A DNA stretch of 42,799 bases from Spirochaetia bacterium (GTDB lineage: Bacteria > Spirochaetota > Leptospiria > Turneriellales > JAOUOS01): the NCBI GenBank assembly GCA_029880285.1, contig JAOUOS010000029.1, positions 1 through 42,799 of the forward strand, in the 5' to 3' direction. Of this stretch, positions 23,453 to 32,857 are shown piece after piece (the stretch's first letter is position 1; each line of letters begins with the position of its first letter). The notes beneath the pieces were generated by a model, which saw only the letters and a list, made by a program, of their open reading frames with translations, ran no database searches and had not been told where the DNA came from. The position numbers and the translations under genes were made by a program.

Positions 23453-24646
23453 TTATTTTACGGGTATAATAATATTTAAAATACTGCCTTTGTTTTTTTT
23501 GCCCTGAATATTAATTTTGCCGCCCCACGAATGAACTCTTTCGCGCATACCTGTTAGCCCTACCGAGTGAATGTTGTTTATACTGCTTTCTTTAATACCT
23601 ATGCCATTATCTTCAATATTAAGAGTTATACTATTTTTATCTTCAGTGAAAGAAGCTGATACTTTATCAGCTTTAGAGTGCCGCACGATATTAGTAAGAG
23701 CTTCTTGAAATATTCTAAAAATATCTATAGATAATTCTTTATTTAAATTAATTGTTTTTTTATTAAAGTTCATTTCATATTTTATACCCGTTTTTTCCTT
23801 AAAATTATCGCACTGCCATAAAAGAGCATCCTTTAGGCCTAATGTATCTAACATTGTTGGCCTTAGTTCTACAGCTATTTGTTGAACAGTTTTTATGACG
23901 CCTTCAATAAGATTTAAAGATTCATTCAAAGTCTCATGAGAATTTTTTTCAGACGGTGGGATATTGCTTTTTACCATAGAAAGATTTAATTTTAATAAGG
24001 CCAGAATTTGTCCTAGATCGTCATGAATATCTCTTGCAATTTTTATTCTTTCGTTTTCTCTATCATTTTGACTGGCTCTTATCAGATTTCTTAGCTGCTT
24101 TTGTGTTTTTTTATGCTTTGATATTTCTTCTGAAAGTTTTTTTACAGTAGCTGATAAATCAGATGTTTTTTCTTCTACTATTATTTTTAATTCTCTCTGG
24201 TTTTTAAGCAGTTCTTTTTCAGCCGATATTCGCGCATTTATTTCTTGCTGTTTTGCGTACGCGTTTCTTAGGGTGTAAGGTAAAAATTCTAAAAAATTTA
24301 ATTGGTTATCTTTAATAATATAATCAGAGACACCCGCTTTTATGGCAGATACAGCGACTTCAAGAGTACCTTTGCCGGTTAGTATAACTATAGGAATTTC
24401 GAGTTTTTTTTCTATAATTATTTTGCAAAACTCAAGACCATTTTTACCCGGCAGTAAATAATCTACCAGCAAAACTTCAAATTCTTCAGGATTCTTTTCA
24501 ATAATACTGATTGCTTCTTCTGCCGACCGGCAGCTTCTTATATCAAAAATAATTTCTGAGCTTTTAAGAGTTTTAGAAATAATTAGTGTATCATGTTCAT
24601 TATCTTCAATTAGAAGTAATTTAATAGACTTTTCTTTTTTAGGCAT
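23453..24646 (-). CDS. Receiver domain / HisKA_3 histidine kinase hybrid
   Basis: 397 residues. N-terminal receiver domain (about 8-125) with the acidic pair in LLIEDNEHDT, phosphate-accepting Asp62 (LLVDYLLPGKNG) and VILTGKG. A coiled coil (about 140-190) follows. The NarX-type HisKA_3 domain has His208 in IARDIHDDLGQILALL, and the ATPase domain shows IFQEALTNIVRHSKA, IEDNGIGI and GLTGMRERVHSWGG. No membrane segment, so it is cytoplasmic and gets its signal through phosphorylation, probably from the kinase two genes upstream. Third gene of a three-gene operon (4 bases after the response regulator). The output partner is not encoded in the window. Confidence 0.92.
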   Translation of the reverse strand: MPKKEKSIKLLLIEDNEHDTLIISKTLKSSEIIFDIRSCRSAEEAISIIEKNPEEFEVLLVDYLLPGKNGLEFCKIIIEKKLEIPIVILTGKGTLEVAVSAIKAGVSDYIIKDNQLNFLEFLPYTLRNAYAKQQEINARISAEKELLKNQRELKIIVEEKTSDLSATVKKLSEEISKHKKTQKQLRNLIRASQNDRENERIKIARDIHDDLGQILALLKLNLSMVKSNIPPSEKNSHETLNESLNLIEGVIKTVQQIAVELRPTMLDTLGLKDALLWQCDNFKEKTGIKYEMNFNKKTINLNKELSIDIFRIFQEALTNIVRHSKADKVSASFTEDKNSITLNIEDNGIGIKESSINNIHSVGLTGMRERVHSWGGKINIQGKKNKGSILNIIIPVK

Positions 24647-24650
24647 AAAA

Positions 24651-25094
24651 TTATACTATAGGAGGTTTTTCTACAATTTGCCAAAAAAGATTTATTTTAC
24701 CTATTGCTGCAGAAAGATTATCAAGACCAACCGGTTTTACTATATATGCGTTTACCCCAAGATCATAACTTTCGGCCACGTCTTTCTGATCTTTTGATGT
24801 CGTGAGCATAATCACCGGTATTCTTCTTGTATTTTTATTTTCTCTTATTTCTTTTAAGGCGGTTATACCATCCATCTTGGGCATTTTAATATCTAATAAA
24901 ATAAGATTAGGTGTGGGTGAAGTTTCGGGATCTTCGTATTGGTTTTTTCTAAAAAGAAAATCAAGGCATTCAAGACCATTTCTAACTACATACAAAGGAT
25001 TTGTAATATTATTTTTTTTAAATGCCCGCTTTATAGATATAATATCGTGTTCATTATCTTCAGCAAGTAATATTCTACATATATTTGTCTTCAT
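24651..25094 (-). CDS. Single-domain response regulator (Rcp1/CheY type)
   Basis: 147 residues, receiver domain only. Acidic pocket in LLAEDNEHD, phosphate-accepting Asp68 in LILLDIKMPKMDG, conserved VIMLTTSKDQ and YIVKPVG. The long insert FLFRKNQYEDPETSPTPNL between strands is typical of Rcp1-type regulators that pair with phytochrome-like kinases. Placed between two kinases with 3-4 base gaps, it is likely a phosphate shuttle between them. Confidence 0.93.
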   Translation of the reverse strand: MKTNICRILLAEDNEHDIISIKRAFKKNNITNPLYVVRNGLECLDFLFRKNQYEDPETSPTPNLILLDIKMPKMDGITALKEIRENKNTRRIPVIMLTTSKDQKDVAESYDLGVNAYIVKPVGLDNLSAAIGKINLFWQIVEKPPIV

Positions 25095-25097
25095 TTT

Positions 25098-26900
25098 TTA
25101 TCCTTTGCTTTCGTTTTTTGGCAGTATAATGATAAACTTCGCTCCCTCGTTAATTTTCGATTCTAATTTGATATTACCGCCTAATTTGTCTATCGCTTTT
25201 TTAACTACAGCCAGACCAATGCCGGTACCTTCATATTCATCACTAGGATGTAAACGCTGAAATATACCGAATATTTTTTCATGGTATTCGGGTTCTATAC
25301 CTATGCCATTATCGCTTACTGTAATTCGTATATTATTTTCGTCATAATTTATAATTTTTACTTCTACAATTTTTTCATTAGATTGATTATATTTAAAACC
25401 GTTTGAAATAAGATTTTGTAAAATGTGCCGCAAAAGAACAATTTCAGAATTTAATGTTTGAATATCTGTTTCAAATATAATTTTTTCTTTTTCTGACGGA
25501 TGAATCATGGTTTTCAACTCATCAAGAAAAGTGTTTACATTAATGTTATTTATTTTTACATTTAATTTACCCAGTCTGTAATAATCAAGCATATCATTAA
25601 CTAAGGCTTCAGATTGTTTAACCGCCTTACCTAAACCCAATAAATAATTTTTTTGTTCTTCTTCGAGACTATCTATTAAATCTTCCATTAAAAAATCAGA
25701 ATAACTATGAATGGCCCGCAAAGGAGTTTTTAAATCGTGAGATACGACCGAAGCATACTGCGAAAGTTCATAATTGGCTTTTTCAAGCTCTTCGTTGTTT
25801 TTTTCCAGTTTATGTCTTAAAATATCAAGGTTTTTTAATGATTTTTTTAATCGATTCCCATATAGTAAAGACAGTAAAGTTATAATACAAACTAGAGCGG
25901 TTATAAGAAAATAAGTTTCATAAGAATGTCTGTATATTTCACTTTTGTCTACCTCTGTTGCAATACCCATATTTAAATAATTATCCCAAAGCCATGTTCC
26001 TACTACCATTACTCCTCTATAGTCACGATAACCTTCAAGATTTATGCCCGATTTTTCAGAAAGAGCGCTTTTTACCATCTTCGTAAAAGATTTCACGCTG
26101 CCTTCATGACTTTTTTCAGAATTTTCAAGCAAATTATAGCCAGGGTCCTCAATTTTTATATTTAATATCCCTTTTTCATTTTCTTTAATAAGACCAATTT
26201 TTCTTAACTGATTATTAAACCGGCTTTCGCTAATTAGTTTGCCGTTTCTATCAAAGGCATAAGTTTCGCCTGTCATAGCAACCTTGCCCAGTTGCAGAAT
26301 TTGCGTAAATTCATTTTCAGGAGGAACTAAAAATAACAAGGCGGCTATAATATTACCAGAATTATCTTTTATAGGCGTTCCCAAAATCATTTCTGCTTTT
26401 TTTGAAAATTTTGAAAAATAAGGCGTTGTTAATATAGAATTACCCGTAAAAATATTATGTATTTTCTCTAATTTTTCTTTATTAAAATATTCTTTACCAA
26501 TAGTACCGGTATCAAACGAAGCAAGATTTACCAATGTTGGCGAAAGAATATAATAATTATCATCGTTAAGTTCATTCAGCTTTGGTTGTAAATAAACCTG
26601 TATTTTATCTACTGCCGATTTATAAATTTTACTTTGTCTCGAAGTTTTAATTAAAGTTTGAGTTAATGATTTTATTTCATGGGATGAAGCGATTATTTCA
26701 ATTTTGTAAATACGGTGTTTTTTCCATCTGTTTATATTGTCATGCGTTATTCTTAATATAGATTCAAGATTTTCTTTAATCTGGTATGTTTCATTTTTTT
26801 CTATATGCCCCAGAACCAGATAAACAGAAATAATGATTATAAAAAACAATATAAATAAGTAATATAAATCTGAATATTTTTTAAATTTAACTTTTTTCAT
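25098..26900 (-). CDS. Membrane sensor histidine kinase with Cache-like domain
   Basis: 600 residues. A transmembrane helix at about 13-31 is followed by a periplasmic double-Cache-like region (about 35-325), with GKVAMTGETYAFDRNGKLI and a WLWDNYLNMGIATEVD ending. The second helix is at about 329-347. A coiled coil then leads to HisKA with His388 (ASVVSHDLKTPLRAIHSYSD) and an ATPase domain (NLISNGFKYNQ, VSDNGIGIEPEYHEKIFGIF, GTGIGLAVVKK). First gene of the signalling operon; the diverging cyclase gene on the other side of the intergenic region has a similar periplasmic sensor layout. Ligand unknown. Confidence 0.93.
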   Translation of the reverse strand: MKKVKFKKYSDLYYLFILFFIIIISVYLVLGHIEKNETYQIKENLESILRITHDNINRWKKHRIYKIEIIASSHEIKSLTQTLIKTSRQSKIYKSAVDKIQVYLQPKLNELNDDNYYILSPTLVNLASFDTGTIGKEYFNKEKLEKIHNIFTGNSILTTPYFSKFSKKAEMILGTPIKDNSGNIIAALLFLVPPENEFTQILQLGKVAMTGETYAFDRNGKLISESRFNNQLRKIGLIKENEKGILNIKIEDPGYNLLENSEKSHEGSVKSFTKMVKSALSEKSGINLEGYRDYRGVMVVGTWLWDNYLNMGIATEVDKSEIYRHSYETYFLITALVCIITLLSLLYGNRLKKSLKNLDILRHKLEKNNEELEKANYELSQYASVVSHDLKTPLRAIHSYSDFLMEDLIDSLEEEQKNYLLGLGKAVKQSEALVNDMLDYYRLGKLNVKINNINVNTFLDELKTMIHPSEKEKIIFETDIQTLNSEIVLLRHILQNLISNGFKYNQSNEKIVEVKIINYDENNIRITVSDNGIGIEPEYHEKIFGIFQRLHPSDEYEGTGIGLAVVKKAIDKLGGNIKLESKINEGAKFIIILPKNESKG

Positions 26901-26954
26901 TTAGAAGTAGGATAACAAATTCTTTTATGAATTCAAATCAACTGTTTTTTAATT

Positions 26955-26966
26955 TTTGATATCAAA
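26955..26966. promoter_or_regulatory. Palindrome TTTGATATCAAA
   Basis: A perfect palindrome in the divergent region between the kinase operon and the cyclase. Its 10-base core TTGATATCAA recurs at 23340-23349, between the end of the kinase operon and the upstream region of AraC copy 2. It may be a shared binding site. Confidence 0.35.
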
Positions 26967-27032
26967 TGTAATGACATACTGTAAAATCGGTTTTTTTAGA
27001 AATTGAATAATAAAAAATAAACAGATAAAAAA

Positions 27033-27075
27033 TTATATACAAATTAATTTTTTATTATAATTAATTTGTATATAA
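27033..27075. promoter_or_regulatory. Perfect 16-bp inverted repeat over the cyclase promoter
   Basis: TTATATACAAATTAAT (27033-27048) and its exact complement ATTAATTTGTATATAA (27060-27075) are 11 bases apart. The right arm contains most of a TATAAT (27071-27076) that would serve as -10 for the cyclase gene starting at 27092. A protein bound here would block that promoter. Confidence 0.65.
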
Positions 27076-27091
27076 TGAAATAAGAGACAAT

Positions 27092-30000
27092 ATGAAATAC
27101 AATTTGGCAAAAATATTATCATCTAAAATATTTTATCAGATTACAGTGTGGTTTCTGATAATAGGATTAATTCCGTTGACAAGTATCACTTATCTTACTT
27201 ATAATAATGATCGTGAAATTATAGCTTCACAAATAAAATCAAATCTTGAAGTTATTGCTCAACATAAAGTAATACGTATTAATGAATATATTTACAGCAA
27301 GTTAAGAGAGGCAAAATTTATGTCTATGAATTCTACCATAGTCGAATATTTCAGTACTCTCGAAAAAGCAGCTTCTTCAGAAGGAATATTGTCTAAGAAT
27401 TATCAAAAGACAGAAAACATAATCAGGCCAATTACTGAAGATTTTATTAAATATCATGAATATTATGATTTTTTTCTTATCTCAAAAAAGGGTGATATTA
27501 TATATACGGTAGCTAAAGAAAACGATCTAGATAAAAATTTGTACGATACCGATTTTATAAATTCTGGCTTGATGAATGTTTTTAAAAATGCTCTTTTGAG
27601 AAAAGAGCCAAAAGTGTCTGATTACAAATTTTATGAACCTTCAAATGCAGAAGCTGCATTTATCGCGGTGCCTGTGTTAAAAAATAATCAAATTATAGGT
27701 GTTATGGCAGTTCAAATAAATATAGTTGAATTGTTTAAGATAATCAAAGACTATACCGGTTTAGGTTTAACGGGAGAAGTAGTAACAGGTGTGCTTAGAG
27801 ACAACAAACCGATTTTTACAACTCCACTGCGATACCATTCTGAAAAAGAAAAACCAATTGAAAATTATGCTACACCTATTCCTCTATTACGTGCTATACG
27901 CGGCGAACGGGGTATTGTCGTTGATCACGATTACCGTGAAAAAGAAGTTCTCGCCTTTTTAACAGAAATACCTTCATTAAACTGGTTTATGGTAGTTAAA
28001 ATAGATATAGATGAAGTTTTTTCTCCTTTAGAACGGCAAACGAGATTTGTTTTTTTCCTGTTTTTTCTAATTGGTTTTATAATACTTTTTTTATCATACA
28101 GAGTTTCACGAACATTAACACGCCCCTTATATATGTTAACACAGGCGGCTAAAAATCTTGCCGAAGATCGTAATCACGGTCAGATATTTGTTGATAGTGA
28201 AAACGAAATTGGTATTCTTGCAAATACTTTTAATGAGATGAGTTCAAAAATAAAAAATAATATTGAAGAAATTGAATTACAGGCGAGTACTCTTAATGTT
28301 CAGCGTTCTGAAATTGAAAACTTAAACTTAAACCTTGAAAAAAAAATAAAAGAACAGACCGAAGAACTGCGTAAATCACGGGATCAATTAACGGCACTTT
28401 TAGACAATACAGAAGCTGTTATTTTTATAAAAGATATCGAAGGTAAGTATTTACTAATTAACAAACAATATGAAAAACTATTTCATGTCGCTAATGAATG
28501 GGTCATAGGAAAAACTGATAATGATATATTTTCACTAGAAATTGCCCAAGATCTTCAGAAAAATGATAAAACAGTACTTGAAGAAGGTAAATCATCTTCT
28601 TTTGAAGAGGTATTGCCTATTGACAATAAATTATATCAATACCTCTCATTAAAATTTCCGCTTTTTAAACCTGATGGATCTGTTTATGCATTATGCAGCA
28701 TTTCAACTGATATTACTGAACGCAAGAAAATAGAACGCAACTTGAAAAGAGAGCGTGACTTTTCTACGGCTATAGTTGATTCTGCGGGAACAATTATAGT
28801 CGTTTTAAAACCAGATGGAAAAATAATTAGAATCAATAAAACCGCCGAAAAAATAAGTGGATACCAGCAAGAAGAGATAATTAATAAAAATATTTTTGAC
28901 CTCTTTATTTTAGAAAAAGAGAAATCTATAGTTAAAAAAAACTTTGATAACCTATTAAAAATAAAAAATACCGTAGAATTTGAAAGTTATTGGCTAACCA
29001 AACAAAAAGAAAAGATATGCGTTTCTTGGGCAGGTACAAGTATTCGCGATGAAAATGAAAAATCAAGTAATATTATATGTATAGGTGTTGACATAACTGA
29101 AAAGAAAAAACTAGAGAAAGAAATTAACCGAACCCAAGAAAGTCTAACCCGTGCTCAAAACATCGCTCATATAGGAAACTGGGACTGGAACATTATAACA
29201 AATACACTTTGGTGGTCCGATGAAATATATCAAATTTTTGAAATAGAACCAAAATTTTTCAGCCCTAAATATGAAACTTTTTTAGAATTTATTCATCCTG
29301 ACGATAGAGAAAGGCTAAAATCTGCCGTAAAAGCAGCACTAGAACAAGATATACCCTACAGTATAGATCACCGTGTTAAGTTAATAAACGATAAAGAAAA
29401 AATTGTTCATGAGATGGGTGAAGTAATAAGAGATCAAACAGGAAAACCACTACGTATGATAGGTACCGTTCAAGATATTACCGAGCTTCGTCAGATACAA
29501 AAAAAACTGGAAGATTCTTATATTACAATGACCCGCTATCTTGAAATAATCAATCAAAACGTTCTTGTTACAACCATAGATGAACATGGAACTATTCTTT
29601 CGGCCAGTGAAGCACTTTGTAATATTTCAGATTATAAACAAGAAGAATTAATCGGCCAGAACCACATTGTTCTTATTCATCCTGACGTTCATAAAGAAAC
29701 ACTTGTTGAAATACGTAAAACGCTTGAAAAAGATACAATTTGGCATGGAGAGTTAAAGAACATAACAAAAGAAGGTGAAATATTCTGGACAGATGTTGTA
29801 ATTACACCCAATTTGAACAATGATAATAAAACAAAAGAGTATACCATTATTCGTCAGGATATCACAGATAAGAAGAAAGTAGAAGAACTATCTATTACAG
29901 ATGAATTAACTGGTCTTTTTAACCGTAGATATTTTAATGATATTTCAGATCGTGAACTTCGCCGGGCCAAACGCGAGAAAAGCGTGGTCACTTTCATTAT

Positions 30001-30385
30001 GATTGATATCGATCATTTTAAACTTTACAATGACACATACGGCCACCAAAAAGGTGATAAAGTATTAGAAAAAGTAGGCTCGGTAATGCGCAAGACTGCT
30101 TTACGCGCAGGTGATTATGCGTTTCGTCTAGGCGGCGAAGAGTTTGCCTTTCTTTTGCTTAATTCAGCACCGGAACAAATTGAATTTTTTTCTAAGAAAC
30201 TTAAAGATGACATTGCGTCTTTAAAAATAGAACATCAAAAAAATTCAGCTTCTAAATATGTTACAATTTCTATTGGCACCGCTAAAATTAATGATAAATA
30301 CGATCTAGATGAGATGATAATGCGGGCAGATAAAGCTCTTTATCAAGCTAAAGACAAGGGACGAAATCGTGTAGTATTCGGATGA
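27092..30385 (+). CDS. Diguanylate cyclase with Cache, HAMP and four PAS domains
   Basis: 1097 residues; makes the second messenger cyclic di-GMP. Order: transmembrane helix (about 16-33), periplasmic Cache-type sensor (about 35-310), second helix (about 318-337), HAMP (about 340-395), a coiled coil, then four PAS/PAC units (about 435-550, 556-680, 690-805 and 808-925, each ending in a DITE/DITD-type motif), and a GGDEF domain. The active site is GGEEF at 1014-1018, a functional variant; RAGD five residues earlier is an intact RxxD inhibitory site, so product feedback is expected. DELTGLFNRRYFND and IDIDHFKLYNDTYGHQKGD are present. Weak ribosome site (AAGAGA). Confidence 0.95.
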   Translation: MKYNLAKILSSKIFYQITVWFLIIGLIPLTSITYLTYNNDREIIASQIKSNLEVIAQHKVIRINEYIYSKLREAKFMSMNSTIVEYFSTLEKAASSEGILSKNYQKTENIIRPITEDFIKYHEYYDFFLISKKGDIIYTVAKENDLDKNLYDTDFINSGLMNVFKNALLRKEPKVSDYKFYEPSNAEAAFIAVPVLKNNQIIGVMAVQINIVELFKIIKDYTGLGLTGEVVTGVLRDNKPIFTTPLRYHSEKEKPIENYATPIPLLRAIRGERGIVVDHDYREKEVLAFLTEIPSLNWFMVVKIDIDEVFSPLERQTRFVFFLFFLIGFIILFLSYRVSRTLTRPLYMLTQAAKNLAEDRNHGQIFVDSENEIGILANTFNEMSSKIKNNIEEIELQASTLNVQRSEIENLNLNLEKKIKEQTEELRKSRDQLTALLDNTEAVIFIKDIEGKYLLINKQYEKLFHVANEWVIGKTDNDIFSLEIAQDLQKNDKTVLEEGKSSSFEEVLPIDNKLYQYLSLKFPLFKPDGSVYALCSISTDITERKKIERNLKRERDFSTAIVDSAGTIIVVLKPDGKIIRINKTAEKISGYQQEEIINKNIFDLFILEKEKSIVKKNFDNLLKIKNTVEFESYWLTKQKEKICVSWAGTSIRDENEKSSNIICIGVDITEKKKLEKEINRTQESLTRAQNIAHIGNWDWNIITNTLWWSDEIYQIFEIEPKFFSPKYETFLEFIHPDDRERLKSAVKAALEQDIPYSIDHRVKLINDKEKIVHEMGEVIRDQTGKPLRMIGTVQDITELRQIQKKLEDSYITMTRYLEIINQNVLVTTIDEHGTILSASEALCNISDYKQEELIGQNHIVLIHPDVHKETLVEIRKTLEKDTIWHGELKNITKEGEIFWTDVVITPNLNNDNKTKEYTIIRQDITDKKKVEELSITDELTGLFNRRYFNDISDRELRRAKREKSVVTFIMIDIDHFKLYNDTYGHQKGDKVLEKVGSVMRKTALRAGDYAFRLGGEEFAFLLLNSAPEQIEFFSKKLKDDIASLKIEHQKNSASKYVTISIGTAKINDKYDLDEMIMRADKALYQAKDKGRNRVVFG

Positions 30386-30489
30386 AAAATAAATTGTATT
30401 AAATAAATATATTCTAATTTGTAAAATGATGCAATAAATTTATAGACAAACCTGAACACAATAAAAATTTGAATTAAAAGCGAAGCTTT

Positions 30490-31215
30490 ATGAAATCAGA
30501 TTTTGCAAACAAGTCATCCATTGAAGAAATTCGCGAAAGATTTGATAATGATGTTGATCGTTTTTCAAATCTTGAAACCGGACAAAGTTCAACTGTTGAC
30601 GCTCCCCTTGCAATGGAACTAATAACGCAGGCCGCTGTCTCGTGTACGCCCAATATAAAAAATGTTTTAGATATAGGATGCGGCGCAGGAAATAATATAA
30701 TAAAACTTTTACAGTATGCTTCGGTCTTTGATGTTGATCTTATAGATTTAAGCCTCCCTATGCTTGAAAAAGCCAAAGAAAGAATTACAAAGGTCAATTC
30801 AGGCAAAATAAAAATATATCAGGGTGATTTTCGTGCCATAGAACTTGAAAAACAAAAATATAGTGTTATAATCGCTGCGGCTGTTTTGCATCATCTGCGC
30901 GACGATAAAGACTGGGAAACTGCTTTTCATAAAATTTATGAATTAACAGCACCCGGTGGCAGCGTATGGATAACTGATCTTGTGGCGCATGAAACAATAG
31001 GGGTTCAAGAGCTTATGCAGCAAAAATATGGGGAATATTTAAAAACGATGGGCGGTGAAGAATATAAACAAAAGGTTTTTAACTATATAGAAAAAGAAGA
31101 TTCGCCGCGACCGGTAACGTATCAATTAGAATTATTACGAAAAGCTGGGTTTAAGCATATAGAACTCTTGCATAAAAATATCTGCTTTGCCGCTTATGGG
31201 GCAGTTAAAAAATGA
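30490..31215 (+). CDS. Class I SAM-dependent methyltransferase
   Basis: 241 residues. The SAM-binding motif VLDIGCGAGNNIIKLL (about 58-73), the acidic residue of the next strand (VFDVDLIDLSLPM), YQGDFRAIEL, and IIAAAVLHHLRDDKDW (motif IV-like) are clear. A tail with GGSVWITDLVAHET completes a Rossmann-fold methyltransferase. Substrate unknown. The GNAT gene begins 13 bases after its stop, so the pair is likely one transcript. No strong ribosome site precedes ATG 30490. Confidence 0.88.
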   Translation: MKSDFANKSSIEEIRERFDNDVDRFSNLETGQSSTVDAPLAMELITQAAVSCTPNIKNVLDIGCGAGNNIIKLLQYASVFDVDLIDLSLPMLEKAKERITKVNSGKIKIYQGDFRAIELEKQKYSVIIAAAVLHHLRDDKDWETAFHKIYELTAPGGSVWITDLVAHETIGVQELMQQKYGEYLKTMGGEEYKQKVFNYIEKEDSPRPVTYQLELLRKAGFKHIELLHKNICFAAYGAVKK

Positions 31216-31228
31216 TAAATCCATTTAT

Positions 31229-31636
31229 ATGAAAATAATTCATGAACTTAACGAAACCCATATTAAACAATTACACGTTCTATACCAAAATGAATGGTTT
31301 ACAAAAAATCGAACATTGGAAGAGACGAGATTATGCGTTTTAGGTTCACAAATATGCCTTGCTTTAATAGATAAACAAAACAATTTACAAGGTTTCGCGC
31401 GGGTTCTTACAGATTACATTTTCAAAGCGTTAATTTTTGATGTAATTGTTTCTACACCCAATCGAAAAAAAGGATGGGGAGATAAATTAATGATAGCCAT
31501 TCAAAATCATCCAAAACTTTTGCACGTAAAACATTTTGAACTTTATTGTCTACCAGAGATGTTTGCTTATTACGAAAAGCATGGCTTTTCTAAAAACGTA
31601 GGCGATATTAAGTTAATGAGATATATGAATAAATAA
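31229..31636 (+). CDS. GNAT family N-acetyltransferase
   Basis: 135 residues from ATG 31229; an earlier in-frame ATG at 31187 would overlap the methyltransferase and adds only non-conserved residues. LQGFARVLTDYIFKALIFDV and STPNRKKGWGDKLMIAIQNH form the strand 4/acetyl-CoA loop (R/K-x-x-G-x-G/D type), and FELYCLPEMFAYYEKHGFSK is the usual last strand with Tyr. Small diffusible-substrate acetyltransferase; substrate unknown. Likely co-transcribed with the methyltransferase. Confidence 0.85.
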   Translation: MKIIHELNETHIKQLHVLYQNEWFTKNRTLEETRLCVLGSQICLALIDKQNNLQGFARVLTDYIFKALIFDVIVSTPNRKKGWGDKLMIAIQNHPKLLHVKHFELYCLPEMFAYYEKHGFSKNVGDIKLMRYMNK

Positions 31637-31637
31637 T

Positions 31638-31660
31638 AAATGATTAAATATAAATCATTT
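31638..31660 (+). terminator. Weak terminator-like hairpin after the GNAT gene
   Basis: AAATGATT (31638-31645) pairs with AATCATTT (31653-31660), followed by T residues, starting right at the GNAT stop. The stem is AT-only and weak. The rest of the 31637-31924 gap shows no gene. Confidence 0.35.
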
Positions 31661-31924
31661 TTGATATGGGTACAATTTCAAGAAAGCATGAGTATCAATG
31701 TACTAATGAATATATTATTGACAAGAGAAAATTATTTTTTGTTGAAGATATATAGAAAACTATCATGACATTAAAAAAAGTATAATCTATAAAACAAAAG
31801 CCACAGAAGTAGAAATTTTATCATCTGTTTGTACCGGAGCACTTCTTTTATTTATACCTCTGCGAATATTTCTACTGTATTATTCATTTGACATCATGAT
31901 ATTCTTTCATTGCTCTGTTTATGA

Positions 31925-32824
31925 ATGAAAAAGACTCGTTCAATAGATATACAAAAAATAAAATCTTTTGTCGGAGAAATTGAAGAAAACGAGCTTACTT
32001 TTGTAGAAAAATTTGTCTCAGAAGATATGGCGGTATTTATGCCAGCAGGCGGGTATTGTGGATATTCCATCACAAAAGATCATGTGCATCCAACGGTAAT
32101 GTTTACCGTTCATTTTGATGATTTGGGGATGATTGAATTAAATGGAGAAGTTTTTTCTTCAAAGCCCAATACTATTTTTTTTCTAAGGGAAAATATGCCT
32201 CATCATGAATTGATTTCAAAAAGGCCGTCCCGTTTTTTAGCTTTGTTTGTACCATTTGAATTTTTGCAAAAGATAGCTGCTTTATACAATCGTTCATTCA
32301 AAGACCTAGCAGCATCAAATTTATTTTCTACCCCGCCAAGGTTGTTAGACAGCATAAAAGTTTTTACCGAAGAGGTAAAAAATGAAGCGCCCGGGAAAAA
32401 AGACATTATTTATGGAATTAGTCTTCGTATAACACATATTCTTATCAGAATGCTTTTTGAAATTAATTTGGACCAATCGAAAAAAACAGAAACGATAACA
32501 GAAAATTTTCATGTTAATCAGACCATTGATTACATTTACAAAAATTTAAGCAAAAAAATTACCGTTGAAGAGCTGGCCTCAATTGCTCATCTTTCTGTTT
32601 CACATTTTTCGCAGATTTTTCGCCGTGAAACAAAAGAATCTCCGCACAGATACCTTTTAATAACAAGACTTAATCAATCGCAAAGACTTATAAAAGAAGG
32701 CAAATTAAATTTTACAGAAATAGCATATGAATGCGGATTTTCAAGCAGTTCTCATTTTGCTGCCGCTTTTCAAAAAGAATTTTCAATTTCACCCTCTGAT
32801 TTTAGAAAAAAAAGCGGTTTTTAA
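31925..32824 (+). CDS. AraC-family transcriptional regulator, cupin type
   Basis: 299 residues. The N-terminal cupin-like sensor (about 20-130) has GGYCGYSITKDHVHPTVMFT and FLRENMPHHELI. The C-terminal AraC domain (about 195-299) has ITVEELASIAHLSVSHFSQI, FRRETKESPHRYLL and YECGFSSSSHFAAAFQKEF. The His-rich PHHELISKRPSRFL segment is the usual ligand pocket edge. It faces putA, converging with a 33-base gap; a role in proline control is possible but not shown, since the regulator could act anywhere. A short copy of its 3' end is found at 39654. Confidence 0.9.
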   Translation: MKKTRSIDIQKIKSFVGEIEENELTFVEKFVSEDMAVFMPAGGYCGYSITKDHVHPTVMFTVHFDDLGMIELNGEVFSSKPNTIFFLRENMPHHELISKRPSRFLALFVPFEFLQKIAALYNRSFKDLAASNLFSTPPRLLDSIKVFTEEVKNEAPGKKDIIYGISLRITHILIRMLFEINLDQSKKTETITENFHVNQTIDYIYKNLSKKITVEELASIAHLSVSHFSQIFRRETKESPHRYLLITRLNQSQRLIKEGKLNFTEIAYECGFSSSSHFAAAFQKEFSISPSDFRKKSGF

Positions 32825-32857
32825 AAATGAAGCATTGTTTTTTAATTCTTTGATCAT

